A stretch of 64,000 nucleotides of DNA, taken from positions 1-64,000 of the forward strand of contig NW_024104345.1 of the NCBI RefSeq assembly GCF_003945595.2. The letters are read 5' to 3'. Below are positions 1 through 13,000 of this stretch, piece after piece. This stretch comes from Pipra filicauda (Eukaryota; Chordata; Aves; Passeriformes; Pipridae). Position 1 is the first letter of the stretch. Every line of letters starts with the position of its first letter. The notes beneath the pieces were generated by a model. The model worked only from the letters and a program-made list of their open reading frames with translations. It was not told the DNA's origin and did not search any database. The translations under genes and the position numbers were made by a program.

Positions 1-828
1 CCAGGCTGGTGCGGAAAGCTGAAGGAATCTCACAGAACTGTGCTGGTGTGAAGTGTCTGATCTGTGCGTGGCAGGACATTGGTATGTGATTAGCACAAAT
101 CTCCCTCCCTAATCCAAGAGAGAGAGATAAGCACTGTGTTCTCACTGAAGAAAAAAACAGTTATGTAATTAAGGATAAAGTACTTGGGCAGCATGGCATG
201 TAGTTAGGTGGACACATTACCTCTACTGGATTTATTTGATCTGTTTGCCACATTTGTTTTCCAAGGAACTTTTTGGTGAATTCCCCTTTTCCCCCACAGC
301 AGCAGTCAGATGTACAAACTGTTACTAACATTGTTGCACTCCATCTGTTCCTGAAAACAGAGAAAAAGTTGTGAGGCTACGAAAATCAGCAGAAGCTGAA
401 AGCATTTTGTTAGGTTTCAGGGGAGAAATGGCTTGTCCCTTTAGCTGTGTCACCATAATATCAACTTTCAGCATTGGAACAGCATCAGCCTTTCCTGAAG
501 TCTTTGCTGTTCAGTTTGTCTCAGTGAAATTCTATTGTTCCTGCTCTAATCACTCTTATTCACTGTAACTCATGCTGCTTTAGCCAAGCTAGGTAGTTGG
601 ATCCCTCCTTGCTATAATGAGGCTATGAACTGCATTGCCCAGCTCTGCATCTGGGCAGATATTTCCCCAAGGTGCTCCCAGAGATTAAGGGTGTCTCTTC
701 CAGAGATTTGGAGATCCTTGCAAGAGCAGCATTTGTTCTTTCTGAGCCGTGAGGAACTCGCTCACTGACAGTACAAAAACAGAGTACCAGTTTTCTCCAG
801 CAGCACTGCTGGTTAAATAATGCCTGCT
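1..828. other. Intergenic, nothing recognised
   Basis: Unique-looking sequence without a convincing exon, repeat or RNA gene. The 65-codon frame at 371-568 has no recognisable family. Confidence 0.6.
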
Positions 829-1107
829 AGGGAAAAGAAAAGAGAAGAGAAGAGAAGAGAAGAGAAGAGAAGAGAAGAGAAGAGAAGAGAAGAGAAGAGA
901 AGAGAAGAGAAGAGAAGAGAAGAGAAGAGAAAGAAGAGAAGAGAAGAGAAGAGAAGAGAAGAGAAGAGAAGAGAAGAGAAGAGAAGAGAAGAGAAGAGAA
1001 GAGAAGAAAAGAAAAGAAAAGAAAAGAAAAGAAAAGAAAAGAAAAGAAAAGAAAAGAAAAGAAAAGAAAAGAAAAGAAAAGAAAAGAAAAGAAAAGAAAA
1101 GGGAAAA
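829..1107 (+). repeat. Pentanucleotide microsatellite, (AGAAG)n then (GAAAA)n
   Basis: This is 279 consecutive purines on the plus strand. The first two thirds, to about 1006, are (AGAAG)n with one one-base phase shift near 930. The rest is (GAAAA)n. Because each unit is five bases, the tract stays open in several frames and produces spurious Arg/Glu/Lys and Phe/Leu/Ser 'proteins' on both strands; neither is a gene. Confidence 0.97.
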
Positions 1108-2529
1108 TAAGATAATGAAAATAATTAATAGGTGCCATTCTGAACCACATGGGTCCTGTTACACCGGTAAAGGTGGAGGGATCGCTGAAAGACTGTGGTG
1201 ATAAGGCTGTCCTAGTAAGTAACCAGTAGGTTTTCTATCTGGTTCCCAGAGAACATATCTTTCATTCTCAGGAATGTAATAAACTGAGTTCTTCTTGTGC
1301 ACTATAAGCTATGCCAACCTCAATCAGTGCAAATCCACTGCCCTCACTGAAGCTTCAGTTCTTTATGGCAGCTGAATGTCTGACTGCACCGCTTACTGAC
1401 CCATCAGACAAATCCAAACAAACACTTGACAAGGTTTGAGAGTCTGAGCCTCAAAACAAAACCAGAGGTCTACACCAGTGCAAATGATTTTTCCCAAATT
1501 TCAGGGCTAAGCCTGGAGCTACTGCACAGGTCAGGTTATCATAAGCCCCCTTTTGTTTCTCCAAGGCTTTGTTTCTGCCCATGTAATTTGAGCTGGAAAA
1601 ATTCGATCTTGGGATTGCCTAAAGGAAACTAATTGCTTGCATTTCATAGGCTCCCTGAAGTGTGGGCAGCACTGCAGGCCCTGGGACACAGAAACGCAGA
1701 GTTGTGACAAGCTGAAGGGATGTTGATTTGGGCCACAGGTGCACGAAGCTTCCAAGCTCCTGCCTGCATTTAGCCTGAGGCTAAAACAACAGCATTAGTG
1801 ATGCCAGCAATTGTAAGCTTAGTCTTTCTCTTGACATACCATCTCTGCATGAGGCCAGTGGCACATACATCCCAGCAGCAGAATAGCTGTGCTCTCTGAA
1901 GTTACACAAGAAAAACTTCCTTCCATGTGCTGAGCCTCACTTGTAGCCCACCTTAATTTCCATGTACTCAGTACCCAGCAGCATTGCAGACCACAATGAG
2001 GCTTGCTGCAGGGAGCAAGCAATGTCTGAAAGGGTCACAGGGTCATCACTATGTCCAGGGATCTACCTAGGAGAGCAGAAAAGAGCAAAGAAGAAAATAA
2101 TAGCAAAAATAAAGCTGGAAAAATGCAAAAATAAAGCAAAAAATGCACAGAAAATACCAGCAAAGAAAAAGTGTTGGGAATAAAGTTGCTGAAAATGTCA
2201 TTGCAAAGGTCAGGGCAGGCTCAGGGAGACAGTAATGGCAGGAATACTAAGCACATCAGGAAATGTAAATACATTCTTTTCCCAATGTTCAAAGAAGGAT
2301 AATGAGAGCAATGCTGGGGACAGCCATACACTTTCAGGGGGAGTAAAAGAAATAATGGACTCTGCATAAAGCCAAAGTGAATGATGTTGGCTCTTGTTGC
2401 AGGTTGTTAAAGTTTCAGTGCAAAGATTCAGCTGTTGAGGATCTCAGCAGTGAGCTGGGAGAAGCGGGGGCTGCACTAGGGGCATGGACCTCATTATGCT
2501 GCCACTGTGGTCTCATGGCAAGGTCAGGT
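1108..2529. other. Intergenic, nothing recognised
   Basis: There are several frames of 60-75 codons but none with family resemblance or splice context. A Lys-rich frame at 1962-2183 comes from A-rich sequence. Confidence 0.6.
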
Positions 2530-2775
2530 AAATGTCGCAGGTTGTAATGAATCAGGGTCCTTCGATTCATCAGCTAGCGGGTCCACCTGGGTGGGAAGCA
2601 CCTGGAGAAGTGTAATTTGATTAAAAATAGTGTGTGCAAGGACTAACAAAAGAAAATCAGGCTTCACAAATCCTATGGGAAGTTATTGTTACTGAAGTGG
2701 ATGACATTAAGAGCTGACTGGCAGATGCCGTGGGTGTAATTTACCTGGCCTTCAGTGCAACCTTCAGTACAGAAT
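2530..2775 (+). mobile_element. CR1 LINE fragment, reverse-transcriptase region, sense
   Basis: The text from about 2,540 to 2,775 follows a CR1 ORF2 segment, including a decayed form of the 'gactggcagatgc..gtggatgt.at.tacctggacttcag' stretch. In the best frame, 2737-2772 reads VIYLAFSATFST where functional CR1 elements have the RT motif YLDFSKAFD. The catalytic-motif Asp and the Lys/Asp positions are lost, so this is a dead copy. It is truncated on both sides, with no 3' CR1 end nearby. Confidence 0.7.
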
Positions 2776-5700
2776 AAATGAATACATTAAATTTGCATTT
2801 ATATAGCTTCTTTTTGTCCACACACCACAACAAAGTACTTTGCAAACATCACATGGGACATACAAAAGATGCATCCATGACAAATTGGGATGAAGAGCTT
2901 ATTGGGAAAGTGGTCCTGGAGAGGCTGTAGACTGCAGTCATGGATGTCTTTTGTTGGAGGTGCATGGTACACACCCAGATACCCAAAGTCTGTACATAGA
3001 GGGTCACTTAATTGGGACATAAGCCTGCAGACCATTTGGAAATTATAGAAGTGAATTCTTGCTGGCCAACTCACACAGCCCCTCCCTCTCTCCAAGGGGA
3101 ATCCCCAAGCAAAGGATGTCCAGGCTGTCCTGTACCATCTTTTGGCTTTTAGGGTGTACATTGGCCTAAAGTAGCCTCACACCTCCCACATCCTGCAGCA
3201 GCAGCTGGAGCTGTATTAGTCAGTATATCCTGCTGCTGTTGAGGATAGCTCATAATGAACAAGTCCTGTAGCAAAATGCACATAAAAGCTTTTTTACTTT
3301 TAAGTGTCCTCTGCTGTAGCAACAAGGTAACATACTGCACTTTACAGAAGCACCTAAAACCTCATTTAGAATTGATCATAATATTTTAATAGATGATGAG
3401 GGTTTTTCTTCAGTGAAAACCAGCAGAATTCTTTCCAGGTAGCTGAGATGTTGTTTATGTCATCCTTATCAAAGCGTTAGTATTTATTTTTAATTTTTAT
3501 TAAAGATGGTTGTTGCACAGTTCTATGGCTGAAAGTATTTCTGCAGTTGAACCCTGCTAGCAGCCATTTCAAAGCTATGAAAGGCAGGAGGGCGTTTTCG
3601 CACTAAAAAAATTTCAAAATCGTGATTAATGTGGAAGAGTTAAAGATGACTGTCATGGCTCACTAATGAAACCAGCTTGGAATTTCAAATTGTCATATTA
3701 GAAAAATCCCTATTAATTGCTCCCCAAGGCCTAGCACCACAGCAGGGAAGCTGAGGATTTGTCCTGTCACCTCATTGTCAGTAATGAAGAGATTAACTCT
3801 GCCGTCTTTCTCTCAAATGTAATGACCAAATAATAAATAGAAGTTTATGGCACATACAGGAAATGGACACTGGATTCATAAATGTTTTCTAGCTTTAGTT
3901 CAACTGCACTTTAAAAACCGTGGCACTTTTGTTTTACTGTGAAAAAAATGGGAGAGAAGAAGTCCTTCAAGCAGTTTCCTAAATTCTGGGAAAATAAAGA
4001 GAGGCCCCAGGAAGAGCCTTCCAACCATGGATTCAGGATATAGACCAAGGTCTGTAGCTCCATGACCCCTGTTCCAGCAGAGAGGGACTATAATTTTGTC
4101 TCCTTGTGTTCAAGCCCAGGACACCACCACAGGTACAGCCCCAGCCAGGCAGCTCATGGTCTCTGCCCTCTCCTGCGTGATGTAGCCTTTGCTGCCCTAG
4201 GTAGTAAGTCTCACAGTAATTGTGTCAGCAAGGATTTCAGCAGTGTGCTGGCAGGAGGTCTGCACAGTATTTTGCAGTTCCTGGTTGTTGGTTTATCCTG
4301 TGGGCTTACAAGCGTTTCATTATCTCCAGCACTGCCGTAGTCCCATGCAAGCATGAGGCTATGTCCCTCCACAGCTCCAGGTACTGCAGACTTATATGTG
4401 GAAGGAATATCTATCAGTAACTTTAATGGCTCTAACTAGCTTTTTGCAATTTCCTTGTAGCCACTTTTTTTGCTGTTTTAAAGCTGTATAAAGTGCTTTG
4501 CCAGTATAAATAACGGTAACTTAAAAATCCATCTGAGCTGTCCCTGACTTATTCCAGAAGCATTTACTACATGAAACAATTGTACGAAATTGCACTGGCA
4601 GCCAAAGACAAGCTGTCTCCAGAGTCTGATTTTAACAGATTATTTTTATTAGAAAACACTGGGAAGTGTCAGTGAGTGACAACTTGGAGAACTGGTTTAT
4701 GGCTGTCCTTTCAACAGCTATCTCTCCACACTTACTCCACATCAATCTTAAATGAGTGTCTCCTTCAAGGCTTATCTCATCTGCTCCAGTTTTAGAAACA
4801 ACTTAATGAAGTGGATTTATCCCCTCTTCTCCCCATGGAAGCTTGGCTAGTTCTGCATTTATGTAGTTCTTATGCACATCTCAACCTTGATCTCCTTTTC
4901 CTAAAAATATACTTATCAGCCTTTTGATGAAGGGTGTTTCCTCCTCCTTTTTCATTCCTCGAGGCTAACATCGCTGAGCTGTACTCATGCTCTTCCACAA
5001 CTGTTAATTTTTCATAGTTCAGCTTTTAATGAGGTTAGTAATGGTTGTTGCAGGATATTTGTGATCTCACTGCCTTCACGTTTCAGCACTGTAAGGCCTA
5101 GGGCATGGTCAACAGCGCTGTTTTCCAGGAAGGTGATGTGCCTTTTTCCCAGGCTTCCAGGATTAGTTGGTGTATGTGCATAGTGGATTCAGAATAAGCT
5201 TCTGAGATGGAGCTAGAGTCTGCCTAAAATCCCCAATACTACATATATATTCATTAACATCTATGTTGTTTTATAGTACTCAGAGTGCATTTTAATGAAA
5301 CTTGGCTCTTAACACGTGCCAGGCCTAGGCCAGGCTCTGTTCCCATCTGCTGAAAAACCCCCATACTTTTACGATGGAAGAAAATTTTTTTTTGGCACAA
5401 TGCAAAGATCTACTAGTGCCTTCCTTCTGTGTTGCATTCTTTTCAGCAGAAATATTGATATTCTTGCTTATAATGGGGAACAAGGGTATATACTTTGAAC
5501 TGACTCATATTCCAGGAGATTTTTATACAGTCTATGGGTATTCTCAGTAATCTGTGTTACGGACTGACCCGGGGGCCTCTTCTCTCCAACCCTTCTCTCA
5601 CGAGGACTGGTTGCAATTTTGACTTCTGCGCTCAGTCCCTGTCCTTCACTCTATCTCTTGTGGAGGGGATGGGGAGAGAGGGGATCCACCTGCATGAAGT

Positions 5701-8700
5701 GGAAAAAACCCAAACTATTCTGCCATCCTTTGAGGACCTGAGCTCCCTCTGTGTCTGCCTCACAGGGAGGATGGGACAATTCTCCAACCCTCAGGACACG
5801 CTGACTCTCACAGGGCTTCACAGAATTATCCCATGTGGCTGTGGTGGTTGTGCTGCAGCTTTCCACTTTAATTGGGCTGCTTTGCTAAGTTTATTTTTTT
5901 ATTCTTTAATTTTGCCTCTCAGATCATCATGGTGACCGGTTCTCTGCTCTCATACTCAATATCCCACAATTACTATTTTATATAAGACAGGAACCTCCAG
6001 CAGAGTCATGTACTCCTCACTGTCACCCAAACTCAGTGTGCACTGGAGAGTTTTTAGACTTGTGCCCTGAATCAGGTCTTGCCTCTCTTCCACCTCATCA
6101 CTGTCTCCAGTGCTATCAGCCTTTCTCTCCCTCCCAGGATCCTGGGGGCCTTCCCAATGGTGTGCATATTTGCATATGACTGTTGCTCTCCTTTTTTTCT
6201 GATGTCAACAATTGTCCCAGATGCTGCAGATGTGTATTGAGGAGCCCACTCAAGTCTAAGGTGACTAAATGATTTCAGGAATAAGCCATGATTGAGTTTC
6301 CAGGGGTCAAAAATGGAAGTACACATGTAGTGCAAGTCTTGCTCGGTTTGTATTCAGTTCACTGTCAAAAGATACCACTGCACACCAGATTTGTATGGAC
6401 TTCATGGTATCACTGGCATTCATGTTTTTATGCATTGGAATAATTGTTGGAGTGACCTTCTATTAGCCCATGTATTGACCAGTTTTGAAAGAGTAATGAA
6501 TTCCTTTTGACTCCCAAAAACAGAGAAGGGAATGGTCTGCCTGGTGGCATTAGCAAGATGACTGAACAACCAGTAGTCCTCTTGTTACAGTGATGGGAAG
6601 AAGGGATGAGCTGAAGAGGTAAATTAGCTCTTTTCATATTGGAATAGGGAGCATGTATAAAAAAGAAATCATTCAGAAATAAATAACTGAGATGGCATTT
6701 AAAACAAATCAAAGATACACACACTCACCTATTCTCACAGAAAACCCTGTAAGAATTATTTGGCTAATCTTGTTCCCTGCCCACCACTGGGGCCATCATT
6801 TGTCTTTGCTTTGTTCTCACCACAAAAGTGCAAATGGGGTGAAAAATGGCAGGAATCTCATAACAAACACAAGAGTAATATTCGGCTGCTTTATAAATGA
6901 AATCCAGCTTTATCGGTTTTCCTGCACAACAACACCCAGTGCTATATGCTCAGGCTCTGCCTCATACACTGCCTGTTGGAATAGCACACTGGCTGGGAAA
7001 GCATTTTCAGAGAATATCCATGGTCATTTTCTGACTTCTCAAGAAAGATTTTAAACCCTTGCCCAGGCAAGTCAATGCTACTGGGAACATTAAAGTCTGT
7101 CTTTGGTCTTTCCAGGGAGTCTGTAGTATGTATCCGCAGAAATTTGGTGACACCTGGAAGAGCAGAAACGTGCTTTTTAAACTCATTAATTAGCAACTAT
7201 TACTGAAGTGTTGGCTGGATTGAGCAGCTGGCTGATTAACCTCTGCAACAGCAAAGCCTGGAGAAAATTCACTGCAGCACTCGCAGACCCACGGGACACT
7301 GGTCCATGGGGGCTGTCACACTCCACTGGAGATAAACATCTGCTGGACACCTGAGCCCAGGTTGCAGCATCTAACTGTGGGGCCACACTGTCCCAAGCTG
7401 ATGGACCCATCCAGTCAAGCCTGCCCAAGGCTGTCTAAGGCTTGGGAAGAAAATGTCTCTAACCTTTCTTACAGTGGCAGAGCCCAGTCCCAGCCTTTAC
7501 ACGCATTATTCTGTTTTGATGCATTGCACGCAGAGACCAAGGGAAGACAATTAAGGGCATGCTGACCAGTGTTTTTCCTCTTAGAAGCCTAAAGCTAGAG
7601 ATCAAAACCCAAAGCCAGGTGTTTGAGGCAAAAAGATTTTATTTCTTTAGGTATTCCAAACTGCTGAACATTACAAACCCAGCATGTGTCAACAGTACTG
7701 CAAGTCCTCAGCAAGCACGTTGCAACTCCTCACAGTTAATGGTAATGTATGCACCTTAGTCCTTAGGAAAAAATATCATGTCAATTTGATGAGATGTCTC
7801 AAAATGCACAGCAGCCTAAACTTATGTCTGAAAATATCCTGGTCTTATAATTTAATTTCTTAAAAGTGCAGGACCTGAGTATCTTCATTCCATTTCTAAT
7901 CCTACTGGTCTATTAATATATGTGTGTCCTGACAGTAGAAAAGTAAAAGATTATACAGAATCTTTCACCTTTACTATCTGAGTAAGAGAACAACTATCTA
8001 GCTTGTCATGAAGACTTTGCTGTGCACAAGGAGTCAAAAGGAGAAATTCAGGCTGTCTGCATTAACATGTAAAGCAGTGCAATAGGAATAGATCTGTAGA
8101 GTGATGGAATCGGTACAAGGGACCAAAGTTGACACTATCCATCAGAATACTTTACTTTGGAAGAGCTCCAGTCTGGCCATGTCAATGGCCATTAGAGGCT
8201 GGAATTCATTAGGAATGTCCCACATTGTACAGTTAAGTTTCATCTGACAAAACCCCAGTTTGTGCACTCTGTAATTATGCCATGATGCAAAACAATGCAT
8301 AGAAAGTGAAGAGGATTAAGGTATTTGCTTTTAAAGTTTCTCCCAATTTGAACTAGAATTTGAACCAAACAAGAAAAACTCCCACAATATTTGACGAAGC
8401 ACATCACATATTTCCAGTTCTTACCCAGTTCTCATCCAGCAAAAAAAAAGTGAGGAAAGAGAAAACTCACAAGCTTGTTCAGCACCTGTTGCAGCATCTC
8501 CTGTGTTTTCTGATGCATAAATGAAGCAGAAAGCCATCACTTGAAAAGGTCTCAGTGAGTTGAGCACATGTAAAGCTGCATGCTGAAGTCCAGGAGCTTG
8601 TTGTGACATTGCACAAGCAGGCATAATCTGTGACAGGGGCTTTTTAGCTCAAAAGTATGGCTATTTAGTAAATATGGCTCAGGAAGTCTTACTCCATGAC

Positions 8701-9698
8701 ATGAAAAGAGAAATTTAGATTCAGGTTCAGCATTTATATTAAACAGTTCTCTCCTAGCTTTGTGTACCCATTCTGTTACCATCCATCTGATCTCCAAACT
8801 AAACAGGTGAAGTTGCATTTCTTCTTCACGAGACTAAAGCAACACATACCACACTGGTGAGCATTAAATAGGAATTTATATATGTCCTTGAAGAAATGCA
8901 GAAAACCTCTGCCTGTAAGGACATGGAAAACTGTAAATGGTGAAAATAAATTTTGGTTGACAAGGGGCTGTAGGATGAGGCCTCTCTTCAAGGAAAAATT
9001 CCAATAAATTAAAGGTGACTTAAAAAAGTTTTGCTTTTAAAGGAGATGAATCCAGAGGTCTGTCTCACCAGAACTGCATGTACCAGGGATGTCTCAACAG
9101 AAGTGTGCCTACCAGGGAACATGAAGAGCCTTCCTGCTTACAAGGGCAGAAGCGACTCATCTCCATGTTCTTGCACTGAAATTTCCTGAAAAAAATGAGT
9201 CTCATGCCCTTGTGAATTTGCCTAGCATCCTCATGTTTCATGTGATAAAACATCCCTGAAGGATTTGGCTGTTTCTCCAATATGATTTGAGCTGTAGCAG
9301 CATCTCCAGGAAAACTAGGCGCTGCCCAGTGTTCCATCAGCCTTGCATGCAGTGGGGAGAGCACAGCCAGCCTGAGCAGCTGGGTCAGTGCTGAGGGGTC
9401 AGTGCCATCTGAGATCCATGAGAGTAAAAGCAGTTGAATCTTAAGATGAGATACATAAGGCAAAACTTTGTGACCTCAACCATTGGAGCCTAGGTGTATA
9501 TTTTGGCCAAAACCTCGCTGAAGAACTTAGGATAAAGTTTGACTCCCTACACAGCATGGCAGAGAGAGAGAGGGAAATCAAGAGCAGGGCTGAGCCTGAC
9601 TATTGGCTGTCTGGGTGTCAGGGTCTGCATCAGGGCATGTAAGTACTTTTGAAGCAATCCTGCAGTGAACAACAGAAAAATTCAGACTCTGCACGTGT
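2776..9698. other. Intergenic, no gene recognised
   Basis: No exon with both plausible splice sites and a recognisable product was found. The longest frame, 133 codons on the plus strand at 5534-5935, lies in pyrimidine-rich sequence and resembles no family I know. Confidence 0.55.
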
Positions 9699-10060
9699 GT
9701 GCAGATCATGGAACAGAGGTCAGAAAGCAGCTTGGGATCATCTGGTCCCACTTCAATCCACAGCAGGGATAACCAAAGTCAGAGTTGGTTACTCAGGGCC
9801 TTGTCCAGAGAGTTACTGAAAAATCTGTTCTCTCTCACGGAGAATTTTTTCCTTCCTCTGTCCAAAGTATGCCTCTTTACAGCCTCTGCTTTTATCTTAT
9901 ATTTTGCAATGCCTCACATTCATCTGCTCCTCCGTCACAGGTGTGCTCATCACAGTCGGCCCCAGCCCCAGGACTGTCCCAAGTAGAGCATTTTGCATTT
10001 GTTTTTGTTGAATTTCAGGATGTTACAGCCAGGATGTGGTCCCACAGATCCCCAGTCAGC
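9699..10060 (-). mobile_element. Degenerate CR1 LINE fragments, antisense
   Basis: The left part resembles the reverse complement of a CR1 3' end (gatcatctggtcccac, then tactcagggccttgtccaga). The right part (about 9,990-10,030) resembles the reverse complement of an upstream CR1 segment (gcatttgtttttgttgaatt). The order fits an old, internally deleted copy. The match is weak and could be two separate fragments. Confidence 0.45.
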
Positions 10061-13000
10061 CTTTTTTAGAGCAGACCTCAGCTAGTATAGCTAATGAAGG
10101 CTCACCAAAATCAGCAGCAAGACCATTAGGATCTGTCTTTGCATTTAGAGAAAAGTGCTAATGGCAAGGCAGTCCTCTAGAGGATGTCAAGAAAAAGAAA
10201 AAGGACATGAAAAAAAACATATAAACTGTCCCAGTCCCTTCAGTCTTTTCTTGGATGATTAGACAGAGAACTATGTTGTACTTATTCACTGGGTACCAAT
10301 TTCTTACAAACCATGGCTGCACACAAACACACACTACCATTTAGCAGGGCTAATGAAATGATCCCTGAAGCAAAGAACTCGAACCCTTGTGCTATGAGAA
10401 AAGCAGTTGTGCTGTGAAACAGGAGGAAAGTGTCCACTCTCTGGGACCAGCCGCTTGAGGGAGCCAAGATGACATCCACTAAGAGCCAGCAGATTACATA
10501 AGTATTTTTGAAGTGTTTCAGCTGTAATCACTGTCTTCTGTAATGTTAAATCTGTTGGGTCAGAAAACTCTGAGAGCTTCTGTCTCAGATTTAAATGGTT
10601 TTTAATTTGGCTTCCCAAATTAAAGAGACTACACTCTGTTTGTGTGTAGTCTGTTCCCTTTGATAACTTTTGATGGGGTGTGTGTGTCTCAGTTTCCAAC
10701 AGATTTGATAGCTGTTCAGAAAGCTTAACATTAACTTCTACAGATTGCATGAAAACAGACAGAAAATAGTCATGAAAATAGGTAAAGTGAGGTCCTTTTA
10801 TGAAATCAGTTAATATAATTGGAAAAAACATACAACTACTTGGCCTGCAAAATTTTCTTCTACTGTCTCTGTTTTAAACATTAGAGACTCCACAAAGGAG
10901 AAAGTTATAGGAAAGCACTTATATGCCATAGGAAGTCAGGATGCAGATGCTCATTTAGATATTACATAGTGACTTTTTCAATATGGCTCGATTTCCTCCC
11001 ATGCCCTCCACACAACTCCCTCTCTCCAGGACCCAGGTACTAGTTTCTCCCATCTCATGAACTCCAACTGCTATTTTAATCTTAAGCCAACATTTTCAGG
11101 AATATTATGACTCCTAGGAGAAAGCTCAGTGATTTAACTTGTCCTGTTTTTTTAGCCAGTGGGATTTACCGTACAGTGAAGATTTCTCCATGGAACCAGG
11201 AGAATTCCACATCTTTGGATCCCACAAGAAAACTTGCCTTTCCTAATGTACTACATGATTCAACAGCTCCAGTCTGAGGGTATTTGCATTCCAGCCACCT
11301 CAATGACCCTCCCTATGTGAGGGCGGTGGGACCTTGTACCCATGGTGATCTTTTTCCCAAAGGACTCCAAGTCATGATATAAGCAAGGAAGAGAGGAAAC
11401 TAGGAATGAAGGTAAGAGACAAGGGAAGGCAGAGCAACCTAACAAGAGAGGGTTACGCGCAATGTTTACCTAGCACCTAAAAGGACCACCACACCCCTCC
11501 CTCTCTGATTTGAGCAAGTTGTAGTCTTCTGTGAATGTGTTATGGATGAGACAGGTTCTTGCAAAGGTTCTTGAAGGAAAATGGTAAAACACTGTTAGAG
11601 TTTTGTAAACCATTGTTCAAGTTTCCATTAAAATGCTGTCCAAGTTTCAAAAATTATTGCTATAAGCCTGTGACAGTAACAACACCACCCTTTGATTTTA
11701 TTTGTAATTCACCTCCATGTGTACTGGGGAATGGGGTTAGAATTTTGGCAGCAGTGTTACTTTATGAGTTCTCATTTGTGTTTCTTTTTCCCCCAGGTGG
11801 ATTTATTTCTTGTTCACATCAAAATGCAGAGATTGCTCCATCTATCAGGACCACTGCATGTAAAGGAGATGTTATCAAAATGCATCTTACATCCTGGCAT
11901 GGAAAACTTGTGTCAGCAGAGACATTCAGCCAGTGGACAGAAAGACAAGGTTTTCATATTAACAGATACTGTACCAAATAAATCAATCAAAAATAACAAT
12001 GAATGACAACAATGACACTATTACTATACACTGAAATACAGCAGCAGCAAGTCCAGCCTGCAATGCCACTTCACTCTAAGAATAACCTCAGAAAGACCCC
12101 ACCTGAGGACAGGAATAGGATTAGCACATAACAGAAGGATGATAATAAACATCATGCCTCTTGCCCAGAACGAACCTCTCTTCTGAAAAGACAGACGGTA
12201 TTGGTTCAAGAGTATTAAAACCAGGAGCTTTTAAAAAAGACCTCATTTTGCAGTGCATGTATGTATGTCTCTCTCTCTCTCTCTTCTCATACCTATATAT
12301 GTAAACACATGTACATATATAGTTCTTTCCTCACCACCAGGAAAGATGCAATGGCCTATAGGTAAAATGCCTATACACGAAGCTTCATGGTATAAAAATC
12401 TGTCTTCTCCCAGCAGTTCCAAGTATATACTGCAGAAGCTGTTGCAAAAGAGTAAAAGTAAGCATTGGAACTATTCACCTTCTGCTGTCTTGTCCTTGTA
12501 TTCAGGAAAAAAAAGTGCCTATATTTAGAAAGCAGAATTAACACTGAAGCAATTTTCACTAGTCCTTTAGTCTCCTCAAATATTGTTTGTGGTATCTGCT
12601 TTCATGCAAGAGGATGGGGCCACATAAAAGTAATCACAAGGATGGAAATGTTCTCAGCAGGAGGAAAAGGGATTATCAAAAAGCAGAGGAATAAGACTTA
12701 TGAATGTTTTGTACTCTTGGGCATCCGTATGCCATTTGAGCTATTTAGAGTGTTAACAGATAGATCTAAAAATAAAGAGTACATTATTTATTAACTTATT
12801 CAGCTTTCAAAAACAGGAGCTGCATATGTTTGTCTAATAAACTACATCAGATCACATCCATGGATATAAATTGGCTGAAATAGAAATCTGCAGATCTTCT
12901 TGAGGTCATTCAGAAATGCAGAGATTGAGTTACTTTTCTTTTAGGGAAAATATATAGAATAGTGCCATTTATTAGTAAGTTTGATGGCACATCTACTACA

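Noticed and set aside
820..1150. Overlapping frames of 96 (plus) and 107 (minus) codons, Arg/Glu/Lys- and Phe/Leu/Ser-rich.
   Set aside because: They are translations of the pentanucleotide microsatellite, which has no stop codon in the frames concerned.
5534..5935. 133-codon plus-strand frame in a pyrimidine-rich block, considered as an LTR or small gene.
   Set aside because: No LTR boundaries or known motif could be identified and the composition alone explains the open frame.
10334..10831. 165-codon minus-strand frame, the longest in the window.
   Set aside because: No family resemblance, only a weak acceptor, no donor, and about one chance frame of this length is expected in 64 kb of this composition.
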